The notes under the pieces: model-generated
The model's database searches: none
Seen by the model: the letters and a program-made list of their open reading frames with translations, nothing else
What the model was told of the DNA's origin: nothing
Shown: in pieces, positions 1-5,625 of the stretch
Numbering within the stretch: position 1 is the stretch's first letter
Layout of the letters: each line of letters starts with the position of its first letter
Source: Candidatus Nealsoniibacteriota bacterium
Lineage (GTDB): Bacteria; Patescibacteriota; Minisyncoccia; Minisyncoccales; PWPS01
Direction: 5' to 3'
Length of the DNA: 9,634 nt
NCBI GenBank assembly: GCA_003557065.1
Contig: PWPS01000059.1
Location: forward strand, 1-9,634
Position numbers and translations under genes: made by a program

Positions 1-901
1 AAGAACTTTTTTTAAGAGTTAAGATTATGCTATTGAAGATTTCTTTATCGAAATACCCCATCTCAACCATTTCGTTTATTCTAAAAATTCCTTCTCTGCA
101 AGGAGTGCACCTGTCACAATTTCCATACATTAAAAATCCGGAAATTTTCTTTATTTCTTCTTTATAATCGAATTTATTTCTATCTATTACTCTAATTGAC
201 GCCAGGCTGTGACATTTGTTATCGATTTCCTCGCTGCTTAAAAATAATCCTCCGGCACCACCACCGACTTGGAGTAAAAAATCAAATTCCGGGAAATTGT
301 TCGTTCTTTTCAAAGCTTCCTTGATTGCGATATCCTCGGGAAGCTTGAAAACTCCCTCATGCTTTACGTCTCCCGTTATACAATAAAACCTCTGACCCTC
401 ATACTTATTGTTGGCTATTTCGGATATCGCATAAATCGTCTCCAAATTATGAACCAGTGTCGGTTTTCCCCATAATCCGCTTTCGGTCGGAAAAGGAGGT
501 TTCGCCATCGGTTCAGCTCTCTTTCCTTCAATAGAACGGATTGCAGCCGTTTCTTCTCCCGCAATGTAACGATCTTCTTTAAATTTTATATCTATATCCT
601 TTCCTTCAATCAAGGATCCAAGGTTTTTTCCACAAATTTTGTAATAATCTTTTTTTAGATATATGAAAGATTTTTTCACATTCAAATCTTCCATGATCAC
701 CGAAATTCCCGCAATCACTTTTTCGGGTTCATTAATCAGTATGTGTTTATCCTTAAAAACCCCCGGCTCACCTTCGGCCGCGTTACAAATCAGATATTTA
801 TCACCATCCTCGGAAATAAAACTTTCCCATTTTTTATAAACGGGAAAGTGGCTACCACTCCTCCCGAATAAGGAGGATTTTTTTATTTTTTCCAAAATCA
901 C
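1..901 (-). CDS. NuoF-like NADH-binding iron-sulfur flavoprotein, C-terminus cut by window edge
   Basis: This is an open frame of 300 codons that runs off the left edge. It resembles the flavoprotein subunit (NuoF, 51 kDa) of NADH dehydrogenases and NAD(P)-linked hydrogenases, which passes electrons from NADH through FMN to a 4Fe-4S cluster. Visible landmarks are CNAAEGEPGVFKD (39-51; family CNADEGEPG), GEETAAIRSIEG (115-126), KPPFPTESGLWGKPTLVHN (134-152), an SLBB-like stretch around 175-240, and the cluster ligands C262-x2-C265-x2-C268 in CDRCTPCREG. The fourth Cys should lie just outside the window. The GTG at 901-899 is the likely start: an in-frame TGA lies only four codons upstream, and TTG at 895 is an alternative. 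The protein therefore begins right before the FMN loop and lacks about 60 N-terminal residues of standard NuoF. The usual GRGGAGFP loop reads GRSGSHFP. The gene starts 2 bases after the SIMPL stop with no clear Shine-Dalgarno site, so it is probably coupled to that gene. No partner subunits are visible. The family call is firm, the physiological partner unknown. Confidence 0.85.
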   Translation of the reverse strand, partial: MILEKIKKSSLFGRSGSHFPVYKKWESFISEDGDKYLICNAAEGEPGVFKDKHILINEPEKVIAGISVIMEDLNVKKSFIYLKKDYYKICGKNLGSLIEGKDIDIKFKEDRYIAGEETAAIRSIEGKRAEPMAKPPFPTESGLWGKPTLVHNLETIYAISEIANNKYEGQRFYCITGDVKHEGVFKLPEDIAIKEALKRTNNFPEFDFLLQVGGGAGGLFLSSEEIDNKCHSLASIRVIDRNKFDYKEEIKKISGFLMYGNCDRCTPCREGIFRINEMVEMGYFDKEIFNSIILTLKKSS

Positions 902-903
902 AT

Positions 904-1656
904 TTAGCGGATTTCAAACTTAACTCTCACGGAACTGGATATCTCGTTTTCACCGGCTTCTATTGGAACCTGCATTGATTCTCCAGCCTCCATTATCATA
1001 TCCTCCATGGCAACTCTACTGGGGTAAAAATATCGCGTTTCAGAGAAGTCCACTACTCTACCCAACTTAACACCAAGGGAAGATGCTATTCTTTGAGCCT
1101 CTTTCCTAGCATTAGCAATCGCTTTATCCCTGGCCTCTTTTTTTAATTCTTCTTCGTTACTCACCGAAAACACCAAGCCCTGAACCTGGTTGGCGCCTGC
1201 CTCTATCGTCCCTGCGATAAGAGCATCAATGACAGAGAGGTCGTCAACCGAAACTCGCAAATCGTTCCTTACTTCATATCCGACTATTTCACGCCTGGTG
1301 CGTCCATTATCTTCAATATTTTCATATCTGGGAGAAACGCTGAAATTTAACGTTCTAAGATTCTCATCTTGAATTCCTTCATTCTTTAAGTGGTCGGTTA
1401 CTCTCTTCATTTGAGAACTGTTTTTCTCGACTGCATCAAGATAGTTTCTTCCCTGAGTAGCAACACTGAAGGTTATTTCCGCTTCATCCGGTTTTTCAAA
1501 AATTACTTCCTCCCCGGAAACTTCTATCGTTCTGGGCTGATTAAGTCCCAGATAATTCCTTCTTGAAAGCTCATTGCCGGTAAAAACTACAACCAAGACC
1601 GTCAAGGAAATTAAAAAAATCGTGAGGGCGGCTTGTAAAGGTTTTATTTTCTCCAT
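904..1656 (-). CDS. SIMPL (DUF541) domain protein, membrane anchored
   Basis: The 250-residue protein has a short basic start (MEKIK), a hydrophobic helix at about 8-26 and then one SIMPL domain to the C-terminus. Family features are TIEVSGEEVIFEKPDEAEI (43-61), an LKNEGIQDENLRTLNF segment (90-105), IVGYEVRN (124-131), GANQVQGLVFSVS (154-166), the helix with EARDKAIANARKEAQ (174-188), LGVKLGRVVDFSE (194-206), and the closing PIEAGENEISSSVRVKFEI (231-249). SIMPL proteins are periplasmic or surface proteins whose biochemical role is poorly defined; some are linked to stress tolerance. The charge pattern predicts N-terminus inside and domain outside. The gene is isolated upstream by the GerMN terminator, so it needs its own promoter, but I see only weak hexamers there and no Shine-Dalgarno site. 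The NuoF-like gene follows after 2 bases and is probably on the same transcript. Confidence 0.9.
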   Translation of the reverse strand: MEKIKPLQAALTIFLISLTVLVVVFTGNELSRRNYLGLNQPRTIEVSGEEVIFEKPDEAEITFSVATQGRNYLDAVEKNSSQMKRVTDHLKNEGIQDENLRTLNFSVSPRYENIEDNGRTRREIVGYEVRNDLRVSVDDLSVIDALIAGTIEAGANQVQGLVFSVSNEEELKKEARDKAIANARKEAQRIASSLGVKLGRVVDFSETRYFYPSRVAMEDMIMEAGESMQVPIEAGENEISSSVRVKFEIR

Positions 1657-1712
1657 ATTTTCATAGAATTAAAGCTCTAATAATCTAATAAAATTTTACC
1701 ACCAAGAGAACA

Positions 1713-1741
1713 AAAAGACAACCGAAAAACGGTTGTCTTTT
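1713..1741 (-). terminator. Intrinsic terminator after the GerMN gene
   Basis: A 12-bp perfect inverted repeat (arms 1713-1724 and 1730-1741, 5-base loop) has core GACAACCG/CGGTTGTC. Read on the minus strand it ends in five T residues (1716-1712). It lies 21 bases past the GerMN stop and separates that gene from SIMPL. Confidence 0.85.
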
Positions 1742-1762
1742 AAATCACTTTATTGAGATTAT

Positions 1763-2557
1763 CTAGGGCTGCAATCCTTCTTCACCCTCAACCAAGATAA
1801 CGACTTCCTCAACAAACTCAAACTGCATCAATGTTTTAGTGATTTGATCTCTTATAGCCATAACCCAAGCTGATCCGCCACCGGGTTCAATATCCGAACT
1901 GAAATCAACAGTAGCGACACCATCTTCAAAGCTGTAAGAGAGAAGTTCCGTCCCCTCGGGGATAGAAGTGCTATAACCTTGCTCTTCTTCTTGGGATGTT
2001 ACTCCCTTCAAAAGGGCTTCAATTACAGCTTCTTCTTCAATTGTTTCAATTTCAAGATCGCGAGAAACGGAAACCACTTCTTCCGCACCTTCAGAAACTC
2101 GCACAAAGTAGAGCTCTAAAGGTATCGTCTGAGTCTCAGTTTGTCTATCATTCTCATCAACGTCCTCATCTTCAACAAAGTCTCCCGTCATTTCGTCAAA
2201 AGCTTCATCGGTTACGACTTTTACAACTTGATTTTTGTCTACCGTAACCATAACGGTATGAGGAGTTATGACTTGTGCAGCCATTTCATCTTCGTCCACT
2301 TCGCCGTATCCTGCAAAGCTGGCTTCAAAATCGAAAATAACTTCAAAAAGCCCCTCGCCCAAGTTGTGAGTAGTAGCATGAGTAAGATTTCCACCTCCTC
2401 TTTCCAAATAGGTCGGAGAGTTTTCCAAAATCCATTGCTCAGCTACACTTTCAGCTTCTTCGGAAGAATAAATAACTTCATCCACCTCACCCAAAAAAGC
2501 TCCGGCGATAAGAACCAGTGCTATAACGACAATTCCGATAATTATCTTTTTGTCCAT
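1763..2557 (-). CDS. GerMN-domain membrane-anchored protein
   Basis: The 264-residue protein begins MDKK, followed by a hydrophobic helix at about 5-22. Residues 30-130 form an unassigned region (a WILENSPTY motif, then GLFEVIFDFEASFAGYG) that may be a PepSY-like fold; this is a guess. An acidic linker (about 127-140) leads to a C-terminal GerMN domain at about 145-260. GerMN signatures are PLELYFVR (146-153), SVSRDLE (163-169), IEALLKG (179-185), STSIPEGTEL (196-205), the core EDGVATVDFSSD (211-222), and TLMQFEFVEEVVILVEGEE (242-260). GerMN domains occur in lipoproteins and membrane proteins such as LpqB and GerM and are thought to mediate extracytoplasmic protein or ligand contacts. No enzyme activity is known. 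Terminators lie on both sides, so it is likely a single-gene transcript. There is no Shine-Dalgarno site, and a 14-base motif shared with the next gene lies 20 bases upstream. Confidence 0.87.
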   Translation of the reverse strand: MDKKIIIGIVVIALVLIAGAFLGEVDEVIYSSEEAESVAEQWILENSPTYLERGGGNLTHATTHNLGEGLFEVIFDFEASFAGYGEVDEDEMAAQVITPHTVMVTVDKNQVVKVVTDEAFDEMTGDFVEDEDVDENDRQTETQTIPLELYFVRVSEGAEEVVSVSRDLEIETIEEEAVIEALLKGVTSQEEEQGYSTSIPEGTELLSYSFEDGVATVDFSSDIEPGGGSAWVMAIRDQITKTLMQFEFVEEVVILVEGEEGLQP

Positions 2558-2576
2558 ATAATTAAAAACTTAAAAT

Positions 2577-2590
2577 TTTATCGACCTTTT
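2577..2590 (-). promoter_or_regulatory. Shared upstream motif, copy 1 (before GerMN gene)
   Basis: The minus-strand sequence AAAAGGTCGATAAA ends 19 bases before the GerMN start codon. An identical 14-mer lies at 2999-3012 before the acidic-protein gene. Role unknown: it could be a leader element, a protein-binding site or part of an alternative promoter. Confidence 0.5.
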
Positions 2591-2653
2591 GCAAAATTCT
2601 CACTTCGAAATCTTACTTGAGATTAACATATTTAAAAGAAAACTACAATCTAA

Positions 2654-2676
2654 AATCCCCGCATAAAGCGGGGATT
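2654..2676 (-). terminator. Intrinsic terminator after the acidic-protein gene
   Basis: A 9-bp perfect stem (2654-2662 AATCCCCGC with 2668-2676 GCGGGGATT, loop ATAAA) is followed on the minus strand by a short T-run (GGGGATTTTAG). It is preceded by a smaller 6-bp hairpin (TCAGGA 2684-2689 with TCCTGA 2695-2700) that begins directly after the stop codon, so two hairpins lie in tandem. The strong GC stem supports termination, although the T-tract is modest. Confidence 0.8.
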
Positions 2677-2700
2677 CATAAACTCAGGAGAGAATCCTGA

Positions 2701-2982
2701 TTATTCGAGAAGATCTTCAAGTTCGTCAGCATCTTCTTCACCTTCTTCTGCTTCATCTTCATCTTCTACTTCATCTTCATAAAGATCTTCCTCCCATTCA
2801 TCATCAAACTCGTCATCAAACTCTTCTTCCCATTCATCAAATCCATTTTCGTCAATGATTTCTTCTCCGTCATCGATTGGATCGATAATTTCCTCTTCGG
2901 GAACGTCGGAGATCGCAACGCCGAGAATAACGACTAAAACGATGATAACTCCGACTACAATTAAAGTTGTTTTCTTATCCAT
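2701..2982 (-). CDS. Small, extremely acidic single-pass membrane protein
   Basis: I do not recognise this 93-residue protein. It starts MDKK, has one hydrophobic helix at about 6-24, and then a tail (26-93) in which about 43 of 68 residues are Asp or Glu and none is Lys or Arg. The positive N-terminus predicts that the tail is outside the cell. Hydrophobic residues F48, W51, F55, F59, W63 and L67 recur every 3-4 positions, as expected for an amphipathic helix with one aromatic face. The coding DNA contains internal direct repeats, so the tail may have grown by duplication. The gene has its own candidate promoter (TTGCAA, 17 bases, TATAAT), a leader of about 42 bases containing the shared 14-mer, no Shine-Dalgarno site, and a terminator after the stop. 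The start and anchor resemble those of the GerMN protein next door. Terminator, promoter and TM segment support a real gene despite the low complexity. Confidence 0.75.
   Translation of the reverse strand: MDKKTTLIVVGVIIVLVVILGVAISDVPEEEIIDPIDDGEEIIDENGFDEWEEEFDDEFDDEWEEDLYEDEVEDEDEAEEGEEDADELEDLLE
2792..2839. repeat. Short direct repeats inside the acidic-protein gene
   Basis: TCCCATTCATCA occurs at 2792-2803 and 2828-2839, 36 bases (12 codons) apart. Between them, TCATCAAACTC occurs at 2801-2811 and 2813-2823, a 12-base tandem unit. The repeats encode the FDDE and DEWEE units of the acidic tail. The in-frame spacing suggests slippage or unequal duplication that preserves the reading frame. 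Confidence 0.7.
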
Positions 2983-2998
2983 TTTTAAAACAGATTAC

Positions 2999-3012
2999 TT
3001 TATCGACCTTTT
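2999..3012 (-). promoter_or_regulatory. Shared upstream motif, copy 2 (before acidic-protein gene)
   Basis: Minus-strand AAAAGGTCGATAAA, identical to 2577-2590, ends 16 bases before the start codon of the acidic protein. If the candidate promoter at 3031-3059 is used, this copy lies within the 5' leader of the transcript. Confidence 0.5.
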
Positions 3013-3030
3013 TTTAAGCTAACTTAGGGA

Positions 3031-3059
3031 ATTATAGAAGAAAAAAGAAGTTATTGCAA
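3031..3059 (-). promoter_or_regulatory. Candidate sigma-70-type promoter for the acidic-protein gene
   Basis: On the minus strand, TTGCAA (3059-3054) is separated by 17 bases from a perfect TATAAT (3036-3031). The -35 element lies inside the 3' end of the monophosphatase gene. The start of transcription would be near 3024, giving a leader of about 42 bases. Confidence 0.5.
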
Positions 3060-3842
3060 ATCAAAATCAATATTAACTCTTCCATTTGTTACCAGAATAT
3101 CATAATTGTTTTTCTCATTAAAATGCTCAATTGTAATTTCCCTACCGTCAAAATCAAAAACGGACCCCCCAGCTTGCCAAACTATACACAGGCCTGCGGC
3201 AATGTCCCAAATGGGTATTTGATATGTCACGTAACCCTCGGCTCTTCCGGAAGCGATCCAAGATAATTCCAAGGCGGCTGATCCTATTTTCCTAAAATCC
3301 TTAGTTTTTGAATATATCTTTGAAAAATTATCAATTATTCTATCTCTGGACTTTTCCGCTCCCTCACAGAATACAAAATAAGAGCGGTTTAAATCTTTAA
3401 TTCCTGAAAGTTTCAGTTCTTGTCTTTCACCGGTTTTCAAATCTTCTCTGTATGCCTCCTTTCCGGTTATACCCACGAATCTCTCACCTAAAGAAGGTGC
3501 CTCAACGATACCGAATATCGGTTTACCATTCTCCCAAAGAGAAACGGAAACACTATAAAAAGGATTATGATTTTCATAATTTCCCGTCCCATCCAGAGGA
3601 TCAATTATCCATAAAAAAGAACTACTTTTATCAATCATCCCCGACTCTTCCGTTAAATAGGAATCATCTGGAAAATTATCTTCTATTCCTTTAATTATAA
3701 TCTCATCAGCAACCAAATCGAAGGTGCTTTTAACCTCTTTACTGGTTCCTCTTTTCAGTGATTCGCTCCGCTTGAACGATTCAACCAAGGAGCTCCCAGC
3801 TTTTTTTGAAATTTTTATGGCGAACTCTAATCTATTCATCAT
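3051..3842 (-). CDS. Inositol monophosphatase-family phosphatase
   Basis: This is a 263-residue cytoplasmic protein of the usual length for the family, whose members hydrolyse inositol phosphates, 3'-phosphoadenosine compounds or sugar bisphosphates using Mg2+. Metal-site motifs are present: VADEI with D46, TEES (64-67), DPLDGTGN (81-88, with D81 and D84) and WDIAAG (212-217, with D213), followed by AGGSVFDFDG (224-233). All key acidic residues appear intact, so activity is expected, but the substrate cannot be told from sequence. The start reads ATGATG at 3842-3837; either codon could serve. A candidate promoter (TTGAAA, 16 bases, TATAAT) ends 8 bases before the first ATG, leaving almost no leader. 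No convincing terminator follows, so transcription may run into the acidic-protein gene. Confidence 0.9.
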   Translation of the reverse strand: MMNRLEFAIKISKKAGSSLVESFKRSESLKRGTSKEVKSTFDLVADEIIIKGIEDNFPDDSYLTEESGMIDKSSSFLWIIDPLDGTGNYENHNPFYSVSVSLWENGKPIFGIVEAPSLGERFVGITGKEAYREDLKTGERQELKLSGIKDLNRSYFVFCEGAEKSRDRIIDNFSKIYSKTKDFRKIGSAALELSWIASGRAEGYVTYQIPIWDIAAGLCIVWQAGGSVFDFDGREITIEHFNEKNNYDILVTNGRVNIDFDLQ

Positions 3843-3850
3843 CGTTTCCG

Positions 3851-3878
3851 ATTATAACGAAAGTAATTTATATTTCAA
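3851..3878 (-). promoter_or_regulatory. Candidate promoter for the monophosphatase gene (near-leaderless)
   Basis: On the minus strand, TTGAAA (3878-3873) and TATAAT (3856-3851) are 16 bases apart. Only 8 bases (CGGAAACG) lie between the -10 element and the ATGATG start, so the mRNA would have a leader of about 0-4 bases. Confidence 0.6.
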
Positions 3879-3884
3879 GAAAAA

Positions 3885-3904
3885 AGCGTCCTTTTAAGGA
3901 CGCT
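3885..3904 (-). terminator. Intrinsic terminator overlapping the stop codon of the unknown gene
   Basis: The arms AGCGTCCTT (3885-3893) and AAGGACGCT (3896-3904) are perfectly paired; a realistic stem is 7 bp with a 6-base loop. On the minus strand a run of six T residues (3885-3880) follows. The TAG stop (3905-3903) lies at the foot of the stem. Confidence 0.85.
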
Positions 3905-4322
3905 ATAGTGCATCACGATTTCTGTCTTCGATTCTTGGTTTAAAATTCTTCGGCGGTCTGGTATTGGTCTTGTTCATCGGGATCGGTTGTTTATACAACC
4001 TAACATAAAAATTCCCAAGCGGCACAAGACACACATCGAACTCTATCATATCATCTGTTATGACCATTTCACCCTGAACTCGAGCCATCTTCTTATTCAT
4101 CCTAATCTTCATGTCCTTTACTTCCTTGCTCGGAACTATCGCCAAAACATGATAAGGTATCTCACCCTTCAGCTCTTCCTCGAAGATGACTTTCTGGTGA
4201 AAAATCTTGATCTTTGCTCTCAATTCAATCTCTTCTTCTGTTGAAATAAGAGAATTTTCAAAAAACAGCCTACAAGCCTTGAATTCACTCTTGTTTTTGT
4301 TTAAAAGATCTTCCCTCAACAA
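3903..4322 (-). CDS. Unknown protein of about 139 residues, TTG start
   Basis: I do not recognise this protein. It has no signal peptide or membrane segment. Numbering from the GTG at 4331, the middle (about 30-115) alternates hydrophobic and charged residues, as in a beta-rich fold (KIKIFHQKVIFEEELKG, HVLAIVPSKEV, DDMIEFDVCLVPLGNFYVRL). The C-terminal 25 residues are basic and proline-rich (TNTRPPKNFKPR). The frame opens with GTG at 4331, but that codon overlaps the Shine-Dalgarno sequence GGGAGG (4336-4331). The TTG at 4322-4320 has an 8-base spacer and is the better start; the next codon is also TTG. This is the only strong Shine-Dalgarno site in the window. It is transcribed from a clear promoter back-to-back with the AAA-TOPRIM gene and ends in its own terminator, so it is a real single-gene unit. 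Divergence from the nuclease-like gene could mean a functional link, but nothing in the protein shows one. Confidence 0.75.
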   Translation of the reverse strand: MLREDLLNKNKSEFKACRLFFENSLISTEEEIELRAKIKIFHQKVIFEEELKGEIPYHVLAIVPSKEVKDMKIRMNKKMARVQGEMVITDDMIEFDVCLVPLGNFYVRLYKQPIPMNKTNTRPPKNFKPRIEDRNRDAL

Positions 4323-4330
4323 TTTAAACA

Positions 4331-4336
4331 CCTCCC
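4331..4336 (-). promoter_or_regulatory. Strong Shine-Dalgarno site that fixes the start of the unknown gene
   Basis: Minus-strand GGGAGG sits 8 bases before TTG at 4322. The GTG at 4331-4329 overlaps this site and cannot use it. With transcription starting near 4338, the leader would be about 15 bases, enough for the TTG but not for the GTG. Confidence 0.7.
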
Positions 4337-4344
4337 TTTTTTGC

Positions 4345-4373
4345 AGTATACAATCTAATTATAATTTTGTCAA
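4345..4373 (-). promoter_or_regulatory. Promoter of the unknown gene
   Basis: On the minus strand, consensus TTGACA (4373-4368), a 17-base spacer and TATACT (4350-4345) form a near-perfect sigma-70 promoter. Its -35 element shares bases 4368-4372 with the -35 of the opposing promoter. Confidence 0.8.
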
Positions 4374-4394
4374 AGGAAGATAAAGTGCTATAAT
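4367..4394 (+). promoter_or_regulatory. Promoter of the AAA-TOPRIM gene, extended -10, leaderless
   Basis: TTGTCA (4367-4372), a 16-base spacer and TATAAT (4389-4394) preceded by TGC (4386-4388) give an extended -10 element. The ATG at 4402 begins 8 bases after the -10, at the expected transcription start, and no Shine-Dalgarno site intervenes. Confidence 0.8.
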
Positions 4395-4401
4395 TTTTCA
4401 T

Positions 4402-5625
4402 ATGAAAATTGATTCTGTAGAAATAAAAAAATACAAAAGCATTATCGATCCGATAAAAGTCGATATTGATAATTTAAACATTTTGGTAGGACCGAACAAT
4501 GCCGGAAAGACCAACATTCTTGATGCCTTGGAGCTCTTTTTTAATTCCGAAAAAGATGACTTAAAGAGAGAAGATGCGGAAATAAAACTCCAAATATCGG
4601 AGGGCCAAACTAAAAAAACGCTAACCTATTCATCCGGAGAGATAAATTTTAATGGATCGATGGAGGGTTTAATAAGGATTGGTGACAGTCTTCCATTAGA
4701 GGAAATAGCTACTGAAAAATTAAAAAGCTTAAAGGACGATTATCCGGATGAATATAAGAAATTCTCCGCCACTCTGGAAAAATATTTCAAGGATGTGCAT
4801 ATCAGCGAAGATCTTTTCAAGTCCAATGTTCAAACCGATATAGGGAGAAAACCTTTAAAAAGGATGGGAGATGGTTTTAAAAGGTTATTCGTTATCCTTT
4901 TTTATCTTTACAATCCCAAGTACAAGATAATTTTAATAAACGAACCAGAGCTCCACCTTCACCCTTCCGTGATCAAGAAATTTTTAAAGATACTCACATC
5001 CAATGAAACCGAAAAGCAAGTTATAATGACTACTCATCACCCTACTTTCGTGCAAGCTAAATTGTTGCCGGAAACTTGGCGTGTTGTAAGAAATGAAAAT
5101 CACAGCACTATCGTTTGTAAGTTCAATCGAGAAAAGATGAACACCGAAAGATTCGCACAGGAAATAAATGACGATAATTCGGCAATGCTATTTGCTGATA
5201 AAGCACTTTTGGTAGAGGGCGTTTCCGACAGTATTTTGATGAGAAACCTTATAGATAAATTTTATGACGGCACCGGAGATATAAAAGTAGTTTACTCCGG
5301 CGGAATCGGAGATATTGATCTTTACGAAAAAATTTGCAAAATTTTCAACATCCCCTACCTGGTAATGATCGACGGTGACGGACTTGAAGGATTTTGGAAA
5401 AAAAGATACGGAGAAAAACCTATTTCCGAAAAAGAGAAAAGAGAAATCTTGAAAAAAGATAGTATTTTTGTCCTAAAGGGAAGCTTGGAGGAAAACTACC
5501 CGAAGAAATATCAAAACAAAACAACCAAGCCTTTAAATGCTTTGCTTGCCGGAAATCTGATTACGGAAAAAGATTTTCAATCGGAAGAGATGTCGGGACT
5601 TAGAGAAATTATTGAAAATCTCTAA
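4402..5625 (+). CDS. OLD-type AAA ATPase with TOPRIM nuclease domain
   Basis: The 407-residue protein has an ABC/SMC-like ATPase half and a TOPRIM half, the layout of OLD-family ATP-dependent nucleases. Walker A is GPNNAGKT (30-37), the signature-like motif is RMGDGFKRL (154-162), Walker B is IILINEPELHLHP (176-188), and the H-loop region is TTHHPTF (210-216). The TOPRIM domain spans about 262-370, with the acidic residue E272 in LLVEGVSD and D324/D326 in VMIDGDG. The usual Walker B Asp is Asn (N180); the following catalytic-type Glu (E181) is kept. The insert between Walker A and the signature is only about 120 residues, so the protein is shorter than many OLD enzymes. Relatives include phage-defence nucleases (OLD, GajA of Gabija), but no helicase partner such as GajB lies next to it, so a defence role is only a possibility. 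The start at ATG 4402 is set by a promoter that predicts a leaderless mRNA. Its stop overlaps that of the debranching gene on the other strand. Confidence 0.88.
   Translation: MKIDSVEIKKYKSIIDPIKVDIDNLNILVGPNNAGKTNILDALELFFNSEKDDLKREDAEIKLQISEGQTKKTLTYSSGEINFNGSMEGLIRIGDSLPLEEIATEKLKSLKDDYPDEYKKFSATLEKYFKDVHISEDLFKSNVQTDIGRKPLKRMGDGFKRLFVILFYLYNPKYKIILINEPELHLHPSVIKKFLKILTSNETEKQVIMTTHHPTFVQAKLLPETWRVVRNENHSTIVCKFNREKMNTERFAQEINDDNSAMLFADKALLVEGVSDSILMRNLIDKFYDGTGDIKVVYSGGIGDIDLYEKICKIFNIPYLVMIDGDGLEGFWKKRYGEKPISEKEKREILKKDSIFVLKGSLEENYPKKYQNKTTKPLNALLAGNLITEKDFQSEEMSGLREIIENL

Noticed and set aside
859..890. Terminator-like hairpin on the plus strand: TCCTCC/GGAGGA stem followed by a long T-run
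   Set aside because: No plus-strand gene lies upstream for over 850 bases, and the sequence is explained as the 5' coding part of the NuoF-like gene on the minus strand.
2141..2620. Plus-strand open frame of 159 codons
   Set aside because: It lies opposite the well-supported GerMN gene, has no family motif, and its composition is that of a complementary-strand shadow.
4329..4331. GTG as start of the unknown 139-residue gene
   Set aside because: It overlaps the Shine-Dalgarno GGGAGG itself and would lie only about 7 bases from the predicted transcription start; TTG at 4322 has correct spacing.
4402..5625. Gabija-type or other named defence system
   Set aside because: Only an OLD-type protein is present. 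The neighbours are a monophosphatase, an unknown protein and glycogen genes, with no GajB-like helicase or other known partner.
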